A stretch of DNA of 35,019 nucleotides from JAUSIK01 sp964547875 (GCA_964547875.1 CAZJPE010000009.1:1-35019), one strand, 5' to 3'; positions 1 through 7,707 are shown, numbered from the stretch's first letter. Notes: generated from the letters alone by a model not told the origin. Translations and numbers: made by a program.

Positions 1-73
1 CCACCCATTCTCCTGCATACTTTGAAGTTTCCTCTTCAGACAATGACTCAAAGTTTGATATTATATCTTGCAT
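1..73 (-). CDS. DUF5678-like small protein, partial (runs off the left edge)
   Basis: Reading leftward from an ATG at 73, an open frame continues to the window edge and gives 24 residues ending in SKYAGEWV. The KYxGEWV pattern is the signature start of DUF5678 domains, small proteins of unknown function common in archaea. A TATA-like stretch (about 98-108, minus sense TTTAAATATAT) lies about 25-30 nt upstream. Only the N-terminus is visible, so the family call is tentative. It is the most downstream visible member of the minus-strand accessory cluster. Confidence 0.45.
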   Translation of the reverse strand, partial: MQDIISNFESLSEEETSKYAGEWV

Positions 74-80
74 AATTTAT

Positions 81-176
81 CTATTTCCACCATATATTTA
101 AAATTTTGCTTTTAGCTCCAAATTCAAGAAACCTTTCTCTCGGCCTGTTCTGCTCAGGCAAATCACAAATTTTCAT
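81..176 (-). pseudogene. RadC-like N-terminal remnant
   Basis: This minus-strand frame begins MKICDLPEQNRPRERFLEFG, closely resembling the conserved start of RadC/UPF0758 proteins (MxIxDLPxxxRPRExLLxxGA). After GA the family continues with an LSDxELL stretch and a long JAB1/MPN-like metal-binding domain. Here the frame runs into a short unrelated tail (KSKILNIWWK) and stops after 31 residues. The frame starts by an ATGA overlap with the upstream mini-ORF. I read it as a decayed or truncated radC; a real 31-residue protein derived from it is the alternative. Confidence 0.4.
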
Positions 177-238
177 CTCTTATTTATTATCTTATCAGGA
201 TTTCTTTTAACTGCATTTTTATATTCTTTATAAGTCAT
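173..238 (-). CDS. 21-residue mini-ORF, unknown
   Basis: This short minus-strand frame (begins MTYKEYKNAVKRNPD) starts immediately after the TAG stop of the zinc-ribbon gene and ends in a TGA that overlaps the ATG of the RadC-like remnant. The back-to-back spacing suggests it is, or once was, translated from the same message. The product is lysine-rich and has no recognisable family. It could also be the N-terminus of a gene that decayed together with the RadC remnant. Confidence 0.3.
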   Translation of the reverse strand: MTYKEYKNAVKRNPDKIINKR

Positions 239-523
239 CTAGAAACTTTCACTGCATTTAAAACAATGGAATGTTACCTCATTAGAATTTTTATCAAGCA
301 GCCATTCAACTTTATTCGACTCGCATTCAGGGCATATTAATTTTATCTCTAATTCTGTCCAATTAACTGGCTGTCCAATTTTTCTAGGATCAATTTTTCC
401 TGTTTTAAATCCCTTAACTATTTTTGCAAATTCTTCATAAATCTTATCAGGAATATCGTCAAGTTTTTTTATGACATCTTCAGAAAACTCTACTTTCCAT
501 CCTTTATTCTTTTTATTTTTCAT
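239..523 (-). CDS. Small zinc-ribbon protein, RelE/ParE-like N-terminus, unknown function
   Basis: A 94-residue protein. The first 45 residues (WKVEFSEDVIKKLDDIPDKI...) resemble the opening of RelE/ParE-type toxins, where a beta strand is followed by two helices. The rest forms a four-cysteine zinc ribbon with C64 and C67 paired to C87 and C90. A TATA-like element (minus sense AAGTTTAAATT, near 543-553) sits about 25 nt upstream of the ATG, so it probably has its own leaderless transcript. The toxin-like similarity is weak and the usual RelE catalytic residues cannot be assigned. Function unknown. Confidence 0.6.
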   Translation of the reverse strand: MKNKKNKGWKVEFSEDVIKKLDDIPDKIYEEFAKIVKGFKTGKIDPRKIGQPVNWTELEIKLICPECESNKVEWLLDKNSNEVTFHCFKCSESF

Positions 524-579
524 CTATTCTTAAGTAATTTAAACTTAATTAATCTTTTCACTAAAAGAAAAATAAAACA

Positions 580-975
580 TTACACAGGAACAGTCATCAT
601 TTGATTTGGCAGATTAGTAGTATTTTGCTGGAAAATTATAGGATTCTTTTCTATTGTTTGGTTTCTTATAATTATTTGATAGAAAAGCCTTAGTTCTATA
701 ATTTTTTCCTCTATTTTAGCCTGAAATCTCCATTTAGGTATTTGTTTTAGGTGGACTTTTTCTATTTGCAAGAATTTAGAAGCATCAAATATTTGAATTC
801 CAACAATAAACTGCTCTTTATCTATATCTACAACAATATTCTGAAATTCTAAAGAATAATCGTATTCCCTTTCTTCTACCTTAAAAAAGAGAATGTCATT
901 TATAAGATCATAGCTCATTTCTCCTTTGCCTTCCAAGTGCCTGTTCATTTTATTCATATTTTTGGTATTTGCCAT
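580..975 (-). CDS. DUF2283-like protein, putative antitoxin
   Basis: A 131-residue protein. Residues about 20-68 follow the DUF2283 pattern: a YDxxxDxLxF strand, a segment reading IVVDIDKEQFIVGIQIFDAS, then a variable tail. DUF2283 proteins are often encoded next to DUF4258 toxin-like proteins, and here the preceding gene looks like one. The frame overlaps the end of that gene by 22 nt. The exact start is uncertain: ATGs at 975, 957 and 918 are all possible, and the one at 918 has a GGAG just upstream. The C-terminal 60 residues are not recognised. Confidence 0.6.
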   Translation of the reverse strand: MANTKNMNKMNRHLEGKGEMSYDLINDILFFKVEEREYDYSLEFQNIVVDIDKEQFIVGIQIFDASKFLQIEKVHLKQIPKWRFQAKIEEKIIELRLFYQIIIRNQTIEKNPIIFQQNTTNLPNQMMTVPV

Positions 976-1283
976 TCCTGAATATAATAAAAGGTAACTA
1001 TTTTAACCTTTGCTGTTTCCAATTTAAGTATTATTCTTAAATTTTTACCTTGATGTTTATAAAATACGGCATGGTTGCTATTTTCTTGAATTCCTACCAA
1101 AAATGGCCATTCTTTTAATAGTAATTTTCTTACTTCTCCTATATTAAATAATTCTCTTTGTCTGCTACTTAATCTGTCAAAGGCATGACCACCATCTTCA
1201 ATTTGCTCATGGCTATATTTTCTTATTAAGGCTATAAAATCATTAACTGGAACCTTCTTTCTGATTTTATTTGGGTCAAGCAT
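954..1283 (-). CDS. DUF4258-like protein, putative toxin
   Basis: A 109-residue protein with an HAxDRLSSRQ segment near residue 33, followed by a helix and beta strands (HAVFYKHQGKNLRIILKLE). This is the H...R...R layout of DUF4258/BrnT-type proteins in the RelE-like fold. It is first in the minus-strand cluster, overlaps the DUF2283-like gene, and has a TATA box 25 nt upstream at 1303-1313, so it is probably leaderless. The toxin role is inferred from family and pairing; no activity can be read from the sequence. Confidence 0.55.
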   Translation of the reverse strand: MLDPNKIRKKVPVNDFIALIRKYSHEQIEDGGHAFDRLSSRQRELFNIGEVRKLLLKEWPFLVGIQENSNHAVFYKHQGKNLRIILKLETAKVKIVTFYYIQEWQIPKI

Positions 1284-1302
1284 TCTATAAAAATAGTATG
1301 GA

Positions 1303-1313
1303 GATTTATAAAG
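1303..1313 (-). promoter_or_regulatory. TATA box of the minus-strand accessory cluster
   Basis: Minus-strand CTTTATAAATC is centred about 25 nt from the ATG at 1283, the archaeal TATA-to-start spacing expected for a leaderless mRNA. Confidence 0.5.
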
Positions 1314-1356
1314 ACTTATAATCTTAAAATATAATAAGATTTAACAAAACCGCCAC

Positions 1357-1365
1357 ATTTAAAAA
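1357..1365 (+). promoter_or_regulatory. TATA box of the ribosomal protein operon
   Basis: ATTTAAAAA lies in a region with no gene. The expected start of transcription is near 1383, leaving an untranslated leader of about 100 nt before the uL3 ATG. That contrasts with the leaderless promoters elsewhere in the window and leaves room for leader-based regulation. A short GCTC/GAGC pairing (1416-1419 with 1426-1429) is visible but weak. Confidence 0.5.
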
Positions 1366-1483
1366 CCCTCTCTCCTCTCAAATAAAAGAATCTAATGTAG
1401 AATAGGTCACGGCATGCTCACAAAGGAGCAAAGTAAATCAAAGTTGAGTTACACTTGCAAAAAAATGGAAACAAGAATAGAAA

Positions 1484-2434
1484 ATGGCGAAACTATCACG
1501 TCCAAGATTTGGAAGCTTGCAGTTTTATCCGAGAAAGCGCTCGTCTAAGCTTTTACCTAGTGTGCACTGGGCTCCAATAACGCAGATAAAATCAGACAAA
1601 GAGGGAATTTTAGGATTCATTGTTTACAAAGTCGGCATGGCAACAGCAATTGTCAAAGATTCAACAGACAAGTCAATGACTCTTGGCAAGAAAATCCCAG
1701 TCCCAGTCACAATTCTGGAAGCCCCTAATATGAAAATATTCTCAATAAGATTCTACAAGGATAATAAAGTCATAAAAGACATATTGGTTTCAAATGACAA
1801 GGAATTAAAGCACAAGCTAAAAACCCCAAAGCAAGTTTCAGACTTATCTAAAATACCGGAAAATTATGACGATATAAGAATTTTAGTCTATTCTCTTCCA
1901 AAGCAGACTTCTATTAAAAAAACTCCTGATTTAATAGAATTAGCAATAAATTCAAAAAATAAATTAGAGTTCATAAAATCATTAATAAGCAAGGAAATTT
2001 CTCCCCAGGACTTTCTAAAATACTCTCTTTTTGATATAAGGGGCGTTACAAAAGGCAAGGGATTTCAAGGACCTGTAAAGCGCTTTGGAATAAGCTTGAA
2101 ACAGCACAAGTCAGAAAAAGGAGTAAGGCGCCCCGGAAGCATTGGCCCATGGCATCCTGCGCATGTCACATACAGGACTCCAATGGCAGGACAATTAGGC
2201 TTGTTCACAAGAATACACTACAATAACAATTTAATAACTTCAGGAAATGTCAGGGAAAAAGACATCAATCCAAGCTCTGGCTTTAAGCATTACGGCAAAA
2301 TCAAAACTTCTTATATAATAATTAAAGGCTCTGTTCAAGGCCCTCCCAAAAGGCAAATACTACTCACTCCTTCTTTTCGCCCAACTAAATCTCAATTCAA
2401 GAAAAAATATGAATTTATTGAATTAATACAATGA
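1484..2434 (+). CDS. rpl3: Ribosomal protein uL3
   Basis: A 316-residue large-subunit protein that reaches into the peptidyl transferase region and initiates 50S assembly. The archaeal/eukaryotic-type start is seen (RPRFGSLQFYPRKRSSK), as is the tip loop GVTKGKGFQGPVKRFGI and the H-x-KS-x-KG-x-RRPGSIGPWHPA segment. Length is close to the usual archaeal 330-340. It opens the operon after a leader of about 100 nt. Its TGA overlaps the ATG of a lineage-specific ORF (2431), which separates it from uL4. Confidence 0.97.
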   Translation: MAKLSRPRFGSLQFYPRKRSSKLLPSVHWAPITQIKSDKEGILGFIVYKVGMATAIVKDSTDKSMTLGKKIPVPVTILEAPNMKIFSIRFYKDNKVIKDILVSNDKELKHKLKTPKQVSDLSKIPENYDDIRILVYSLPKQTSIKKTPDLIELAINSKNKLEFIKSLISKEISPQDFLKYSLFDIRGVTKGKGFQGPVKRFGISLKQHKSEKGVRRPGSIGPWHPAHVTYRTPMAGQLGLFTRIHYNNNLITSGNVREKDINPSSGFKHYGKIKTSYIIIKGSVQGPPKRQILLTPSFRPTKSQFKKKYEFIELIQ

Positions 2435-2778
2435 AAAACTTGAATTTAGAAATTAAACTACTTGAAAGCAAAGGAGATTTAGATAAATTGAAAAGAGGGA
2501 ATATCGTTTGGTTTGAACTTACTCATAATAATATAAATGGATTAGCAATTTATGCTGGAATAGAATCTAAAATTAATTTTAAATTTATTAAATTTCTTGA
2601 TACATATGCATCAAAGGAAAGTAAAGAGTTAAATGGAATTTATTTCTGCAAAAAAGATGAGTTGATAGTAAGGGATACTGGTGCTATATTTTCATTAGAA
2701 TATCATTGGAGCAATATTATTTCAGAGGAAGATCAAAAGTTATATACAGAAATAGTGAGGATGGCCTTTTGGATATGA
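2431..2778 (+). CDS. Unknown 115-residue protein inserted between uL3 and uL4
   Basis: I do not recognise a family. The frame overlaps the uL3 stop and the uL4 start by ATGA junctions on both sides, so it is probably translated by coupling. Residues 20-60 (KRGNIVWFEL...GLAIYAGIES...FKFIKFLD) have the look of a small SH3-like beta barrel: a turn plus strand, a second strand ending YxG, then a third strand. Similar patterns recur in other inserted ORFs of this window (12383, 14180, 32213). Usual archaeal operons have uL4 directly after uL3. Confidence 0.75.
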   Translation: MKNLNLEIKLLESKGDLDKLKRGNIVWFELTHNNINGLAIYAGIESKINFKFIKFLDTYASKESKELNGIYFCKKDELIVRDTGAIFSLEYHWSNIISEEDQKLYTEIVRMAFWI

Positions 2779-3569
2779 AATCAAAAATATACAATATCAA
2801 AGGCGAAGAAGCAGGCGAAATAGCTCTTCCAGAAATATTCAACACTCAAGTGAGAGAAGACATTGTTCAAAAATACTTTGAAGCAGAAAAGCGAAACAAT
2901 TTTCACGTTTACGCCCCATATAAAGAAGCAGGAAAGAGGCATTCTGCTTCAGGAACAATTTCTCACCAAAGGCATGATTGGAAAGGCCATTATGGAAAAG
3001 GAATGTCAAGAATCCCGAGAAAAACAATGTGGCGCAGAGGAACCCAATTTTTCTGGGTTGGCGCAGAAATCTCAAGCGCGAGAGGCGGAAGAAGAGCCCA
3101 TCCCCCAAGATTAAATAGAAGCTCAAGAAAAATAAACAAAAAAGAAATATTATTGGCAATAAATTCTGCATTAGCATCAACAGCGCAGGAAAAATATATC
3201 AAAGAAAGATATTCAACTTTGGATAAATTGCAAGTTAGTTTCCCAATAATAATAGAATCAAAATTTGATAAAATAAAGACAAAAGAATTCTTTAACGCTT
3301 TAAAATTAATTTTAAAGGAAAATTTTAAATTAGCATTAAAAAAGAAATCAATAAGAGCTGGAAAAGGAAAATCAAGAGGAAGAAAATACAAGTCTAATGC
3401 AGGAATTTTATTAGTAAAATCAAATTCAGAAAACATCAAAATGAAAGGCATTGACATAAAGTCTCGCAATGAATTAGGAATTTCAGACCTTTATCCTCTA
3501 GGCAGATTAACAATTTACACGCAAAAAGCTCTTGAAGAATTAGGAAATGCAAGGGAGAGCAAAAAATGA
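2775..3569 (+). CDS. rpl4: Ribosomal protein uL4
   Basis: A 264-residue 50S protein with an extended loop lining the exit tunnel. The start at 2775 was chosen over an in-frame upstream ATG (2706) because MKSKIYNIKGEEAGEIALPE is the family N-terminus and because it gives an ATGA overlap with the previous gene. The tunnel-loop segment is visible (SGTISHQRHDWKGHYGKGMSRIPRKTMWRRG...WVGAEISSARGGRRAHPP, given here in parts), as is the C-terminal IDIKSRNELGISDLYPLGR. Its stop overlaps the ATG of the exonuclease gene. Confidence 0.96.
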   Translation: MKSKIYNIKGEEAGEIALPEIFNTQVREDIVQKYFEAEKRNNFHVYAPYKEAGKRHSASGTISHQRHDWKGHYGKGMSRIPRKTMWRRGTQFFWVGAEISSARGGRRAHPPRLNRSSRKINKKEILLAINSALASTAQEKYIKERYSTLDKLQVSFPIIIESKFDKIKTKEFFNALKLILKENFKLALKKKSIRAGKGKSRGRKYKSNAGILLVKSNSENIKMKGIDIKSRNELGISDLYPLGRLTIYTQKALEELGNARESKK

Positions 3570-4159
3570 TAGTTACTGATATTGAAACATCAGGCTTGTA
3601 TCCAGAAATACATGGAATCTGGCAAATCGGTGCCCTAGATTTTTACAATCCTTTAAATATATTCTTACAAGAAGGAAGAATAGATGATGAAGATGATATC
3701 TCAGAAGGGGCATTAAAGGTTATAGGAAAAACAGAATCTTATTTAAGAGATAAATCAAAACAATCCCAAAGACAGTTAATTCAAAATTTCTTTGAATGGA
3801 CAAAACCAATTGGCATGACAACTGCAATAACTCAAAATACATTTGATAATGAACGTATATCTTTTAGGGCAAGAAAATATGGTATTGAAAATCCCTATCA
3901 TCATAGAATATACGACCTTCATTCCTTCGCATCACTTAAATATCAACAAATAAATGGCAAATTCGTGATAAAAGATGGACATAGCAATATGGGCTTGTTA
4001 AACATATTAGAATTTTGCGGCATGAAAGACAATAGAAAAGCTCATAACGCCTTAGAAGACTGTAAATTAACCGCAGAATGCTTTTCCCGTATCGTCTATG
4101 GCAAATCTTTATTAAATGAATTTTTGCAATATAAAATTCCAGAATATTTAAAAAAATGA
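3566..4159 (+). CDS. DEDDh-family 3'-5' exonuclease inserted in the ribosomal operon
   Basis: A 197-residue DnaQ-like exonuclease. All catalytic positions are present: D5 and E7 in VTDIETSG (Exo I), D94 in TQNTFDNERI (Exo II), and H160 and D165 in HNALED (Exo III), which defines the DEDDh class. Such enzymes trim 3' ends of DNA or RNA with two metal ions. No extra domain is present, so the substrate cannot be told. ATGA overlaps join it to uL4 upstream and uL23 downstream, so it should be made at ribosomal protein stoichiometry or coupled to it. I know of no standard archaeal S10 operon with this gene at this place. Confidence 0.88.
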   Translation: MIVTDIETSGLYPEIHGIWQIGALDFYNPLNIFLQEGRIDDEDDISEGALKVIGKTESYLRDKSKQSQRQLIQNFFEWTKPIGMTTAITQNTFDNERISFRARKYGIENPYHHRIYDLHSFASLKYQQINGKFVIKDGHSNMGLLNILEFCGMKDNRKAHNALEDCKLTAECFSRIVYGKSLLNEFLQYKIPEYLKK

Positions 4160-4398
4160 TACTAAAACCAATAACTTCAGAAAAAGCAGTAAAAATGATT
4201 GAAATAGACAACACTATCTTGTTTGAAATAGAAAGGCAATACAGAAAAGAAAATATAAAGAAAGAAGTGGAAAAAGTCTTTTCAGTCAAAGTAGAAAAAA
4301 TCAGGACGCACATTCAAGGCAATAAAAAATACGCCTATGTTAAACTAAACAAAAAAAATCCTGCAATTGATGTTGCAACTAAATTAGGAATGATATAA
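4156..4398 (+). CDS. rpl23: Ribosomal protein uL23
   Basis: An 80-residue protein at the tunnel exit that contacts SRP and the translocon. It has the typical archaeal N-terminus (ILKPITSEKAVKMIE), the FxVKVEKIRTHI strand and the C-terminal KKAYVKL...A.DVATKLGMI. Length is normal. The start overlaps the stop of the exonuclease gene by ATGA. Confidence 0.96.
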   Translation: MILKPITSEKAVKMIEIDNTILFEIERQYRKENIKKEVEKVFSVKVEKIRTHIQGNKKYAYVKLNKKNPAIDVATKLGMI

Positions 4399-4399
4399 A

Positions 4400-4744
4400 A
4401 TGACCGATGAAAGAGATTTACTAAAGATAAAGTCAAAATATATACTTCATTTTGATGAAGGAATTGGAAGCAGATATACTAGTTGCGTCTGTATAGGAAT
4501 AAGCGCATCTAAGGGTGTTAGATATTATAATCTTGCGTATCGGAATGAGTTTAATCCTATTAATTCAATTATAGTTGATTCTTTAAGAGAATGTGATTTT
4601 ATCTTGGCAGAAGAAAATATTATAAAATTAAGGAAAAAAGGCCATCTAGATTATAGCGAAACTAAAAATTATGACAGCAGAATGGAAGATTGTAGATCAT
4701 CATATCAAAAATTGGAAAAAATACTAGATGAGGTTGGAATATAA
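4400..4744 (+). CDS. Unknown 114-residue protein inserted between uL23 and uL2
   Basis: No family recognised. It starts 1 nt after the uL23 stop and ends 1 nt before the uL2 ATG. The first half (KYILHFDEGIGSRYTSCVCIGI...VRYYNLAYR) is predicted to be beta-rich, the second half mostly helical and charged. The YTSCVCIG strand loosely recalls the barrel-like pattern of the ORFs at 2431 and 14180, but the match is poor. The tight packing indicates co-translation with the ribosomal genes. Confidence 0.7.
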   Translation: MTDERDLLKIKSKYILHFDEGIGSRYTSCVCIGISASKGVRYYNLAYRNEFNPINSIIVDSLRECDFILAEENIIKLRKKGHLDYSETKNYDSRMEDCRSSYQKLEKILDEVGI

Positions 4745-4745
4745 A

Positions 4746-5441
4746 ATGGGAAAAAGAATAATCTCGCAGGCAAGAGGCAAAGGCGGTCCAGCATACAGAG
4801 TTAAAAGCTCTGCGTATAGATATAGAATAGGCTATCCTATGCAAGAAGGCAAGGCCCAAATTCTGGATATTCTACATTCTCCAGCTCATTCAGCCCCTCT
4901 TTTGAAACTTGCAATAAACAAAGAAGTATTCTTCAATCCAGCATTCAATGGAGCTTATAAAACTCAAGAAATTTCAATATCAGGCAATACAGATAAGGGC
5001 AATATACTAATGCTAAAAGACATTCCCCCAGCAACAAGAATCTACAATATAGAGAGAAATCCGGGAGATGGCGGAAAAATGATTAGAGCCGCAGGCTCGT
5101 CAGCAACTATATTCAAAAAATATCCAAACAATAAAATATCAATATTATTGCCCAATAAAAAAGAATTAATTTTAAGCGGCGATTGTCGCGCAACAATCGG
5201 CGAGATAGCAGGCTCTGGAAGATTGTTAAAGCCGTTTATAACAGCAGGCAAAAAATTCTTTAAGATGAAAGCAAGAAACAAGCTCTGGCCAAGAACCTCT
5301 GCTGTCAAGATGAACGCAATTGATCATCCGTTTGGCTCTGGAAGAGGAAAGAGAATTAAGCCGAAAATAGCAAAGAGAAATGCTCCAGCGGGAAGCAGAG
5401 TAGGCCATATAAGGCCAAGGAGAACAGGAAGGAGGAAATAA
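4746..5441 (+). CDS. rpl2: Ribosomal protein uL2
   Basis: A 231-residue core 50S protein next to the peptidyl transferase centre. The start at 4746 (MGKRIISQARGKGGPAYR) is the family start; an upstream in-frame ATG at 4728 would overlap the previous gene without need. Conserved segments are GDGGKMIRAAGSSATI and the C-terminal KMNAIDHPFGSGRGKR, which contains the essential HPFG histidine region. Length is typical. Confidence 0.97.
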   Translation: MGKRIISQARGKGGPAYRVKSSAYRYRIGYPMQEGKAQILDILHSPAHSAPLLKLAINKEVFFNPAFNGAYKTQEISISGNTDKGNILMLKDIPPATRIYNIERNPGDGGKMIRAAGSSATIFKKYPNNKISILLPNKKELILSGDCRATIGEIAGSGRLLKPFITAGKKFFKMKARNKLWPRTSAVKMNAIDHPFGSGRGKRIKPKIAKRNAPAGSRVGHIRPRRTGRRK

Positions 5442-5442
5442 A

Positions 5443-5967
5443 ATGGAAGAAGAAAATATTATAGAATCTATCAAGTATCGTACTGGGTATCCCGAACCTA
5501 TCAAGTATCCTATTGGGAGGTATCCTATAAGTCAAATAGAGAGCAAGAAAAGGCACATTATTGGTAGTAGCAAAGTTTCAAGAAGGATAAGATTAGAATC
5601 TGATGACGAGAAGGAGAATATATTAAAAGCTAGAACATTAGTAAGATCGGTTATTCATAGATATATTATTACAGGCGATTATCGATGGGCTAAGCGAACA
5701 ATTGATGGACACTGTGCAAGAAACAAAGAACAAATATACAAGTGGACGAATTCTGGGCATCAAAAAGCATATGCATGGTTAGAAAGCAATGGAGTGGAAG
5801 AACCCGAGACTTCACCATTAGAGAGAAATGTAGAACTTCTAAATAAAGGAGTTACAGCAATGTGGCTTATGCATAATCTAAATGGAAAGAGATTACACAA
5901 AACGTTAAGGAAACATGAATTTACAATTCCATTGATAGCATTTGAACTTGCGAGGTTAAAATATTAA
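5443..5967 (+). CDS. Unknown 174-residue protein inserted between uL2 and uS19
   Basis: No family recognised. It lies 1 nt from each neighbour. The N-terminus has a proline/tyrosine repeat-like stretch (YRTGYPEPIKYPIGRYPISQ). The remainder looks helical, with a WAKRTIDGHCARNKEQIYKW segment, a run resembling a helical-bundle core (AMWLMHNLNGKRLHKTLRKH) and a hydrophobic C-terminus. No metal or catalytic motif is evident. Confidence 0.72.
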   Translation: MEEENIIESIKYRTGYPEPIKYPIGRYPISQIESKKRHIIGSSKVSRRIRLESDDEKENILKARTLVRSVIHRYIITGDYRWAKRTIDGHCARNKEQIYKWTNSGHQKAYAWLESNGVEEPETSPLERNVELLNKGVTAMWLMHNLNGKRLHKTLRKHEFTIPLIAFELARLKY

Positions 5968-5968
5968 A

Positions 5969-6385
5969 ATGGCGAAAAGAAGACAAAGAAGACCTGAAAT
6001 AATAAAGAAAGAATCTCTTTATAGAGGCAAAACTCTTGAATATCTTAAAACACTTGATGTAAGAGAATCTGCAAAATACCTGTCTTCAAGAAGCCGTCGC
6101 TCTGTACTAAGAAACTTCAATAAAATAGAAAAATTTATCAGAATATGCGAGAAAAAGCTCTCTGAAAGCAAGAAAATAAAAACTCATTTAAGAGATATGA
6201 TTGTTCTGCCGAAGCTTGTAGGCTTGGCAATAGGCATCCATAATGGCAAGATATTCCAGGAAGTCAATATAGTCCCTGAAATGATAGGCTATAGATTTGG
6301 GGAATTTGCACTAACAAGATCTAAAGTTGCTCATGGGGCTGCTGGAATAGGAGCAACAAAAGGCTCCAAGGCGTTGAAGAAATAA
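5969..6385 (+). CDS. rps19: Ribosomal protein uS19
   Basis: A 138-residue 30S head protein. It has the archaeal/eukaryotic N-terminal extension (FxYRGKTLEYLKTLDVRE-like), the KIKTHLRDMIVLPKLVGLAIGIHNGKIF core and the conserved ending (VPEMIGYRFGEFALTR). Length matches archaeal homologues (about 135-150). Confidence 0.96.
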   Translation: MAKRRQRRPEIIKKESLYRGKTLEYLKTLDVRESAKYLSSRSRRSVLRNFNKIEKFIRICEKKLSESKKIKTHLRDMIVLPKLVGLAIGIHNGKIFQEVNIVPEMIGYRFGEFALTRSKVAHGAAGIGATKGSKALKK

Positions 6386-6386
6386 A

Positions 6387-7007
6387 ATGACATCTCAGAA
6401 TATCAACTCAAATATTGAAAATGAAAAGAAAAATAGCGAGCCGCATATTGAACATAAAGAAGAGCACAAGCATGCAGATGCCAATCATTCTCATGAGCAG
6501 CACAAGCATGCAGAACATGAGCATAAAAAAGATGAATTAAAAAAAATAGAAGAACCAGAAGCAAAACAAGAAGAAATTAAAAAAGAAGATAAAAAGGAAA
6601 TCAAATCCAAGATAAAAAAAGAAGAGGCAATAGCAAGAGGATTAGATCTGCATGCCTCAAAAAGGCATTGCATGTATATCTGCAGATTTATAAAAAATAA
6701 ATCAGTTGACAAGGCAATATCTGATTTAGAGGACGTTATAAAATTCAAAAAAGCAGTCCCATTTAAGGGCGAGATTCCGCATAGAAAAGGCAGGATGATG
6801 TCTGGAAGATATCCTGTAAAGACTGCCAAATTCTTTATAAAACTATTAAAAGGATTAAAGGGAAATGCGTTAGTTAATAACATAGATATAGAAAAAGCAA
6901 AAATTGCGTTTGCGCTTGCAAATTGGGCATCTCGTCCGCAAAGGAGAGAAGGCAGAAAGGCCAAAAGAGCAAACGTCGTACTTAAATTAATGGAGTTAAG
7001 CGAATAG
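6387..7007 (+). CDS. rpl22: Ribosomal protein uL22 with His-rich N-terminal extension
   Basis: The conserved uL22 domain covers residues about 75-206 (EAIARGLDLHASKRH ... ISDLEDVIKFKKAVPF ... GRYPVKTAKFFIKLLKGL), including the beta-hairpin side that lines the exit tunnel. Ahead of it lies a lineage-specific extension of about 70 residues: first a histidine-rich stretch with ten His in about 28 residues (near residues 20-47), then a Lys/Glu-rich linker. Archaeal uL22 is usually 150-160 residues. The His cluster could bind Zn, Ni or Cu, which is an inference. It abuts uS19 and uS3. Confidence 0.95.
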   Translation: MTSQNINSNIENEKKNSEPHIEHKEEHKHADANHSHEQHKHAEHEHKKDELKKIEEPEAKQEEIKKEDKKEIKSKIKKEEAIARGLDLHASKRHCMYICRFIKNKSVDKAISDLEDVIKFKKAVPFKGEIPHRKGRMMSGRYPVKTAKFFIKLLKGLKGNALVNNIDIEKAKIAFALANWASRPQRREGRKAKRANVVLKLMELSE

Positions 7008-7008
7008 C

Positions 7009-7707
7009 ATGGAAGTTAAAAAATTCGTATCATTCAAGAAAGAAGAATTTGGAATAAAAGAATATATCAAGCAAGAGCTAGGCAAGGGGAGGATTAGCAA
7101 TGTATCTATTGAATATACTCCAATTGGAGAGAAAATAGTTATAGCAACAAGCAAGCCAGGACTTGTGATAGGCAGGAGAGGGGAAAAAATAGACTCTTTA
7201 ACAAGAGTCTTAAAGAAGAGGTTCAAGTTAGACAATCCTCATATTGAAATAAAAGAAGTAAGAGAGCCGAAATTAGACGCCCAATTAGTAGCAGATGAAA
7301 TCGCGCTTCTTTTGGAAAGGCGCGGGGCATTGAAGTTTAAAGTTGTCGCATATAAAATGCTCCAGGATATTATAAGGGCAGGCGCTCTCGGAACAGAGAT
7401 AGTGTTGGCAGGAAAGCTCCCAAGTGACAGAGCTCGTTCATGGAGATTTGCTCAAGGATATCTGAAAAAGACAGGAGAGCCTTCTAAAATAGTAGACAGG
7501 GCGCAGTCCCAAGCAATAACAATCGGAGGAGTTATAGGCATCAATGTAAGCATTCTCCAGCCTGACGCGCATATTCATGATAGGATAATCGTAGACGACG
7601 CTCTTCGTTCCAGAATTAAACTCTCTGCCCAGAAGCCAGAAGAGCCAGAACAGCCAAAAGAAAAGATTCAAAAAGCTAAAAAATCCAAGAAATTCAAAGG
7701 GAAATAA
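7009..7707 (+). CDS. rps3: Ribosomal protein uS3
   Basis: A 232-residue 30S protein at the mRNA entry site. The N-terminal KH type II domain is visible (VIATSKPGLVIGRRGEKIDSL, with the GRRG loop), followed by the C-terminal domain with the GALGTEIVLAGKLPSDRAR motif. The last 30 residues form a Lys/Pro/Glu-rich tail. Its stop overlaps the start of uL29 by one base. Confidence 0.96.
   Translation: MEVKKFVSFKKEEFGIKEYIKQELGKGRISNVSIEYTPIGEKIVIATSKPGLVIGRRGEKIDSLTRVLKKRFKLDNPHIEIKEVREPKLDAQLVADEIALLLERRGALKFKVVAYKMLQDIIRAGALGTEIVLAGKLPSDRARSWRFAQGYLKKTGEPSKIVDRAQSQAITIGGVIGINVSILQPDAHIHDRIIVDDALRSRIKLSAQKPEEPEQPKEKIQKAKKSKKFKGK

Noticed and set aside
1414..1548. Upstream ORF overlapping the uL3 start in another frame
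   Set aside because: 44 codons with no recognisable family or strong start signal; likely chance in an AT-rich leader.
2839..3469. Long antisense open frames across uL4
   Set aside because: Phe/Leu-rich translation of the reverse strand of a Lys/Glu-rich gene; shadows.
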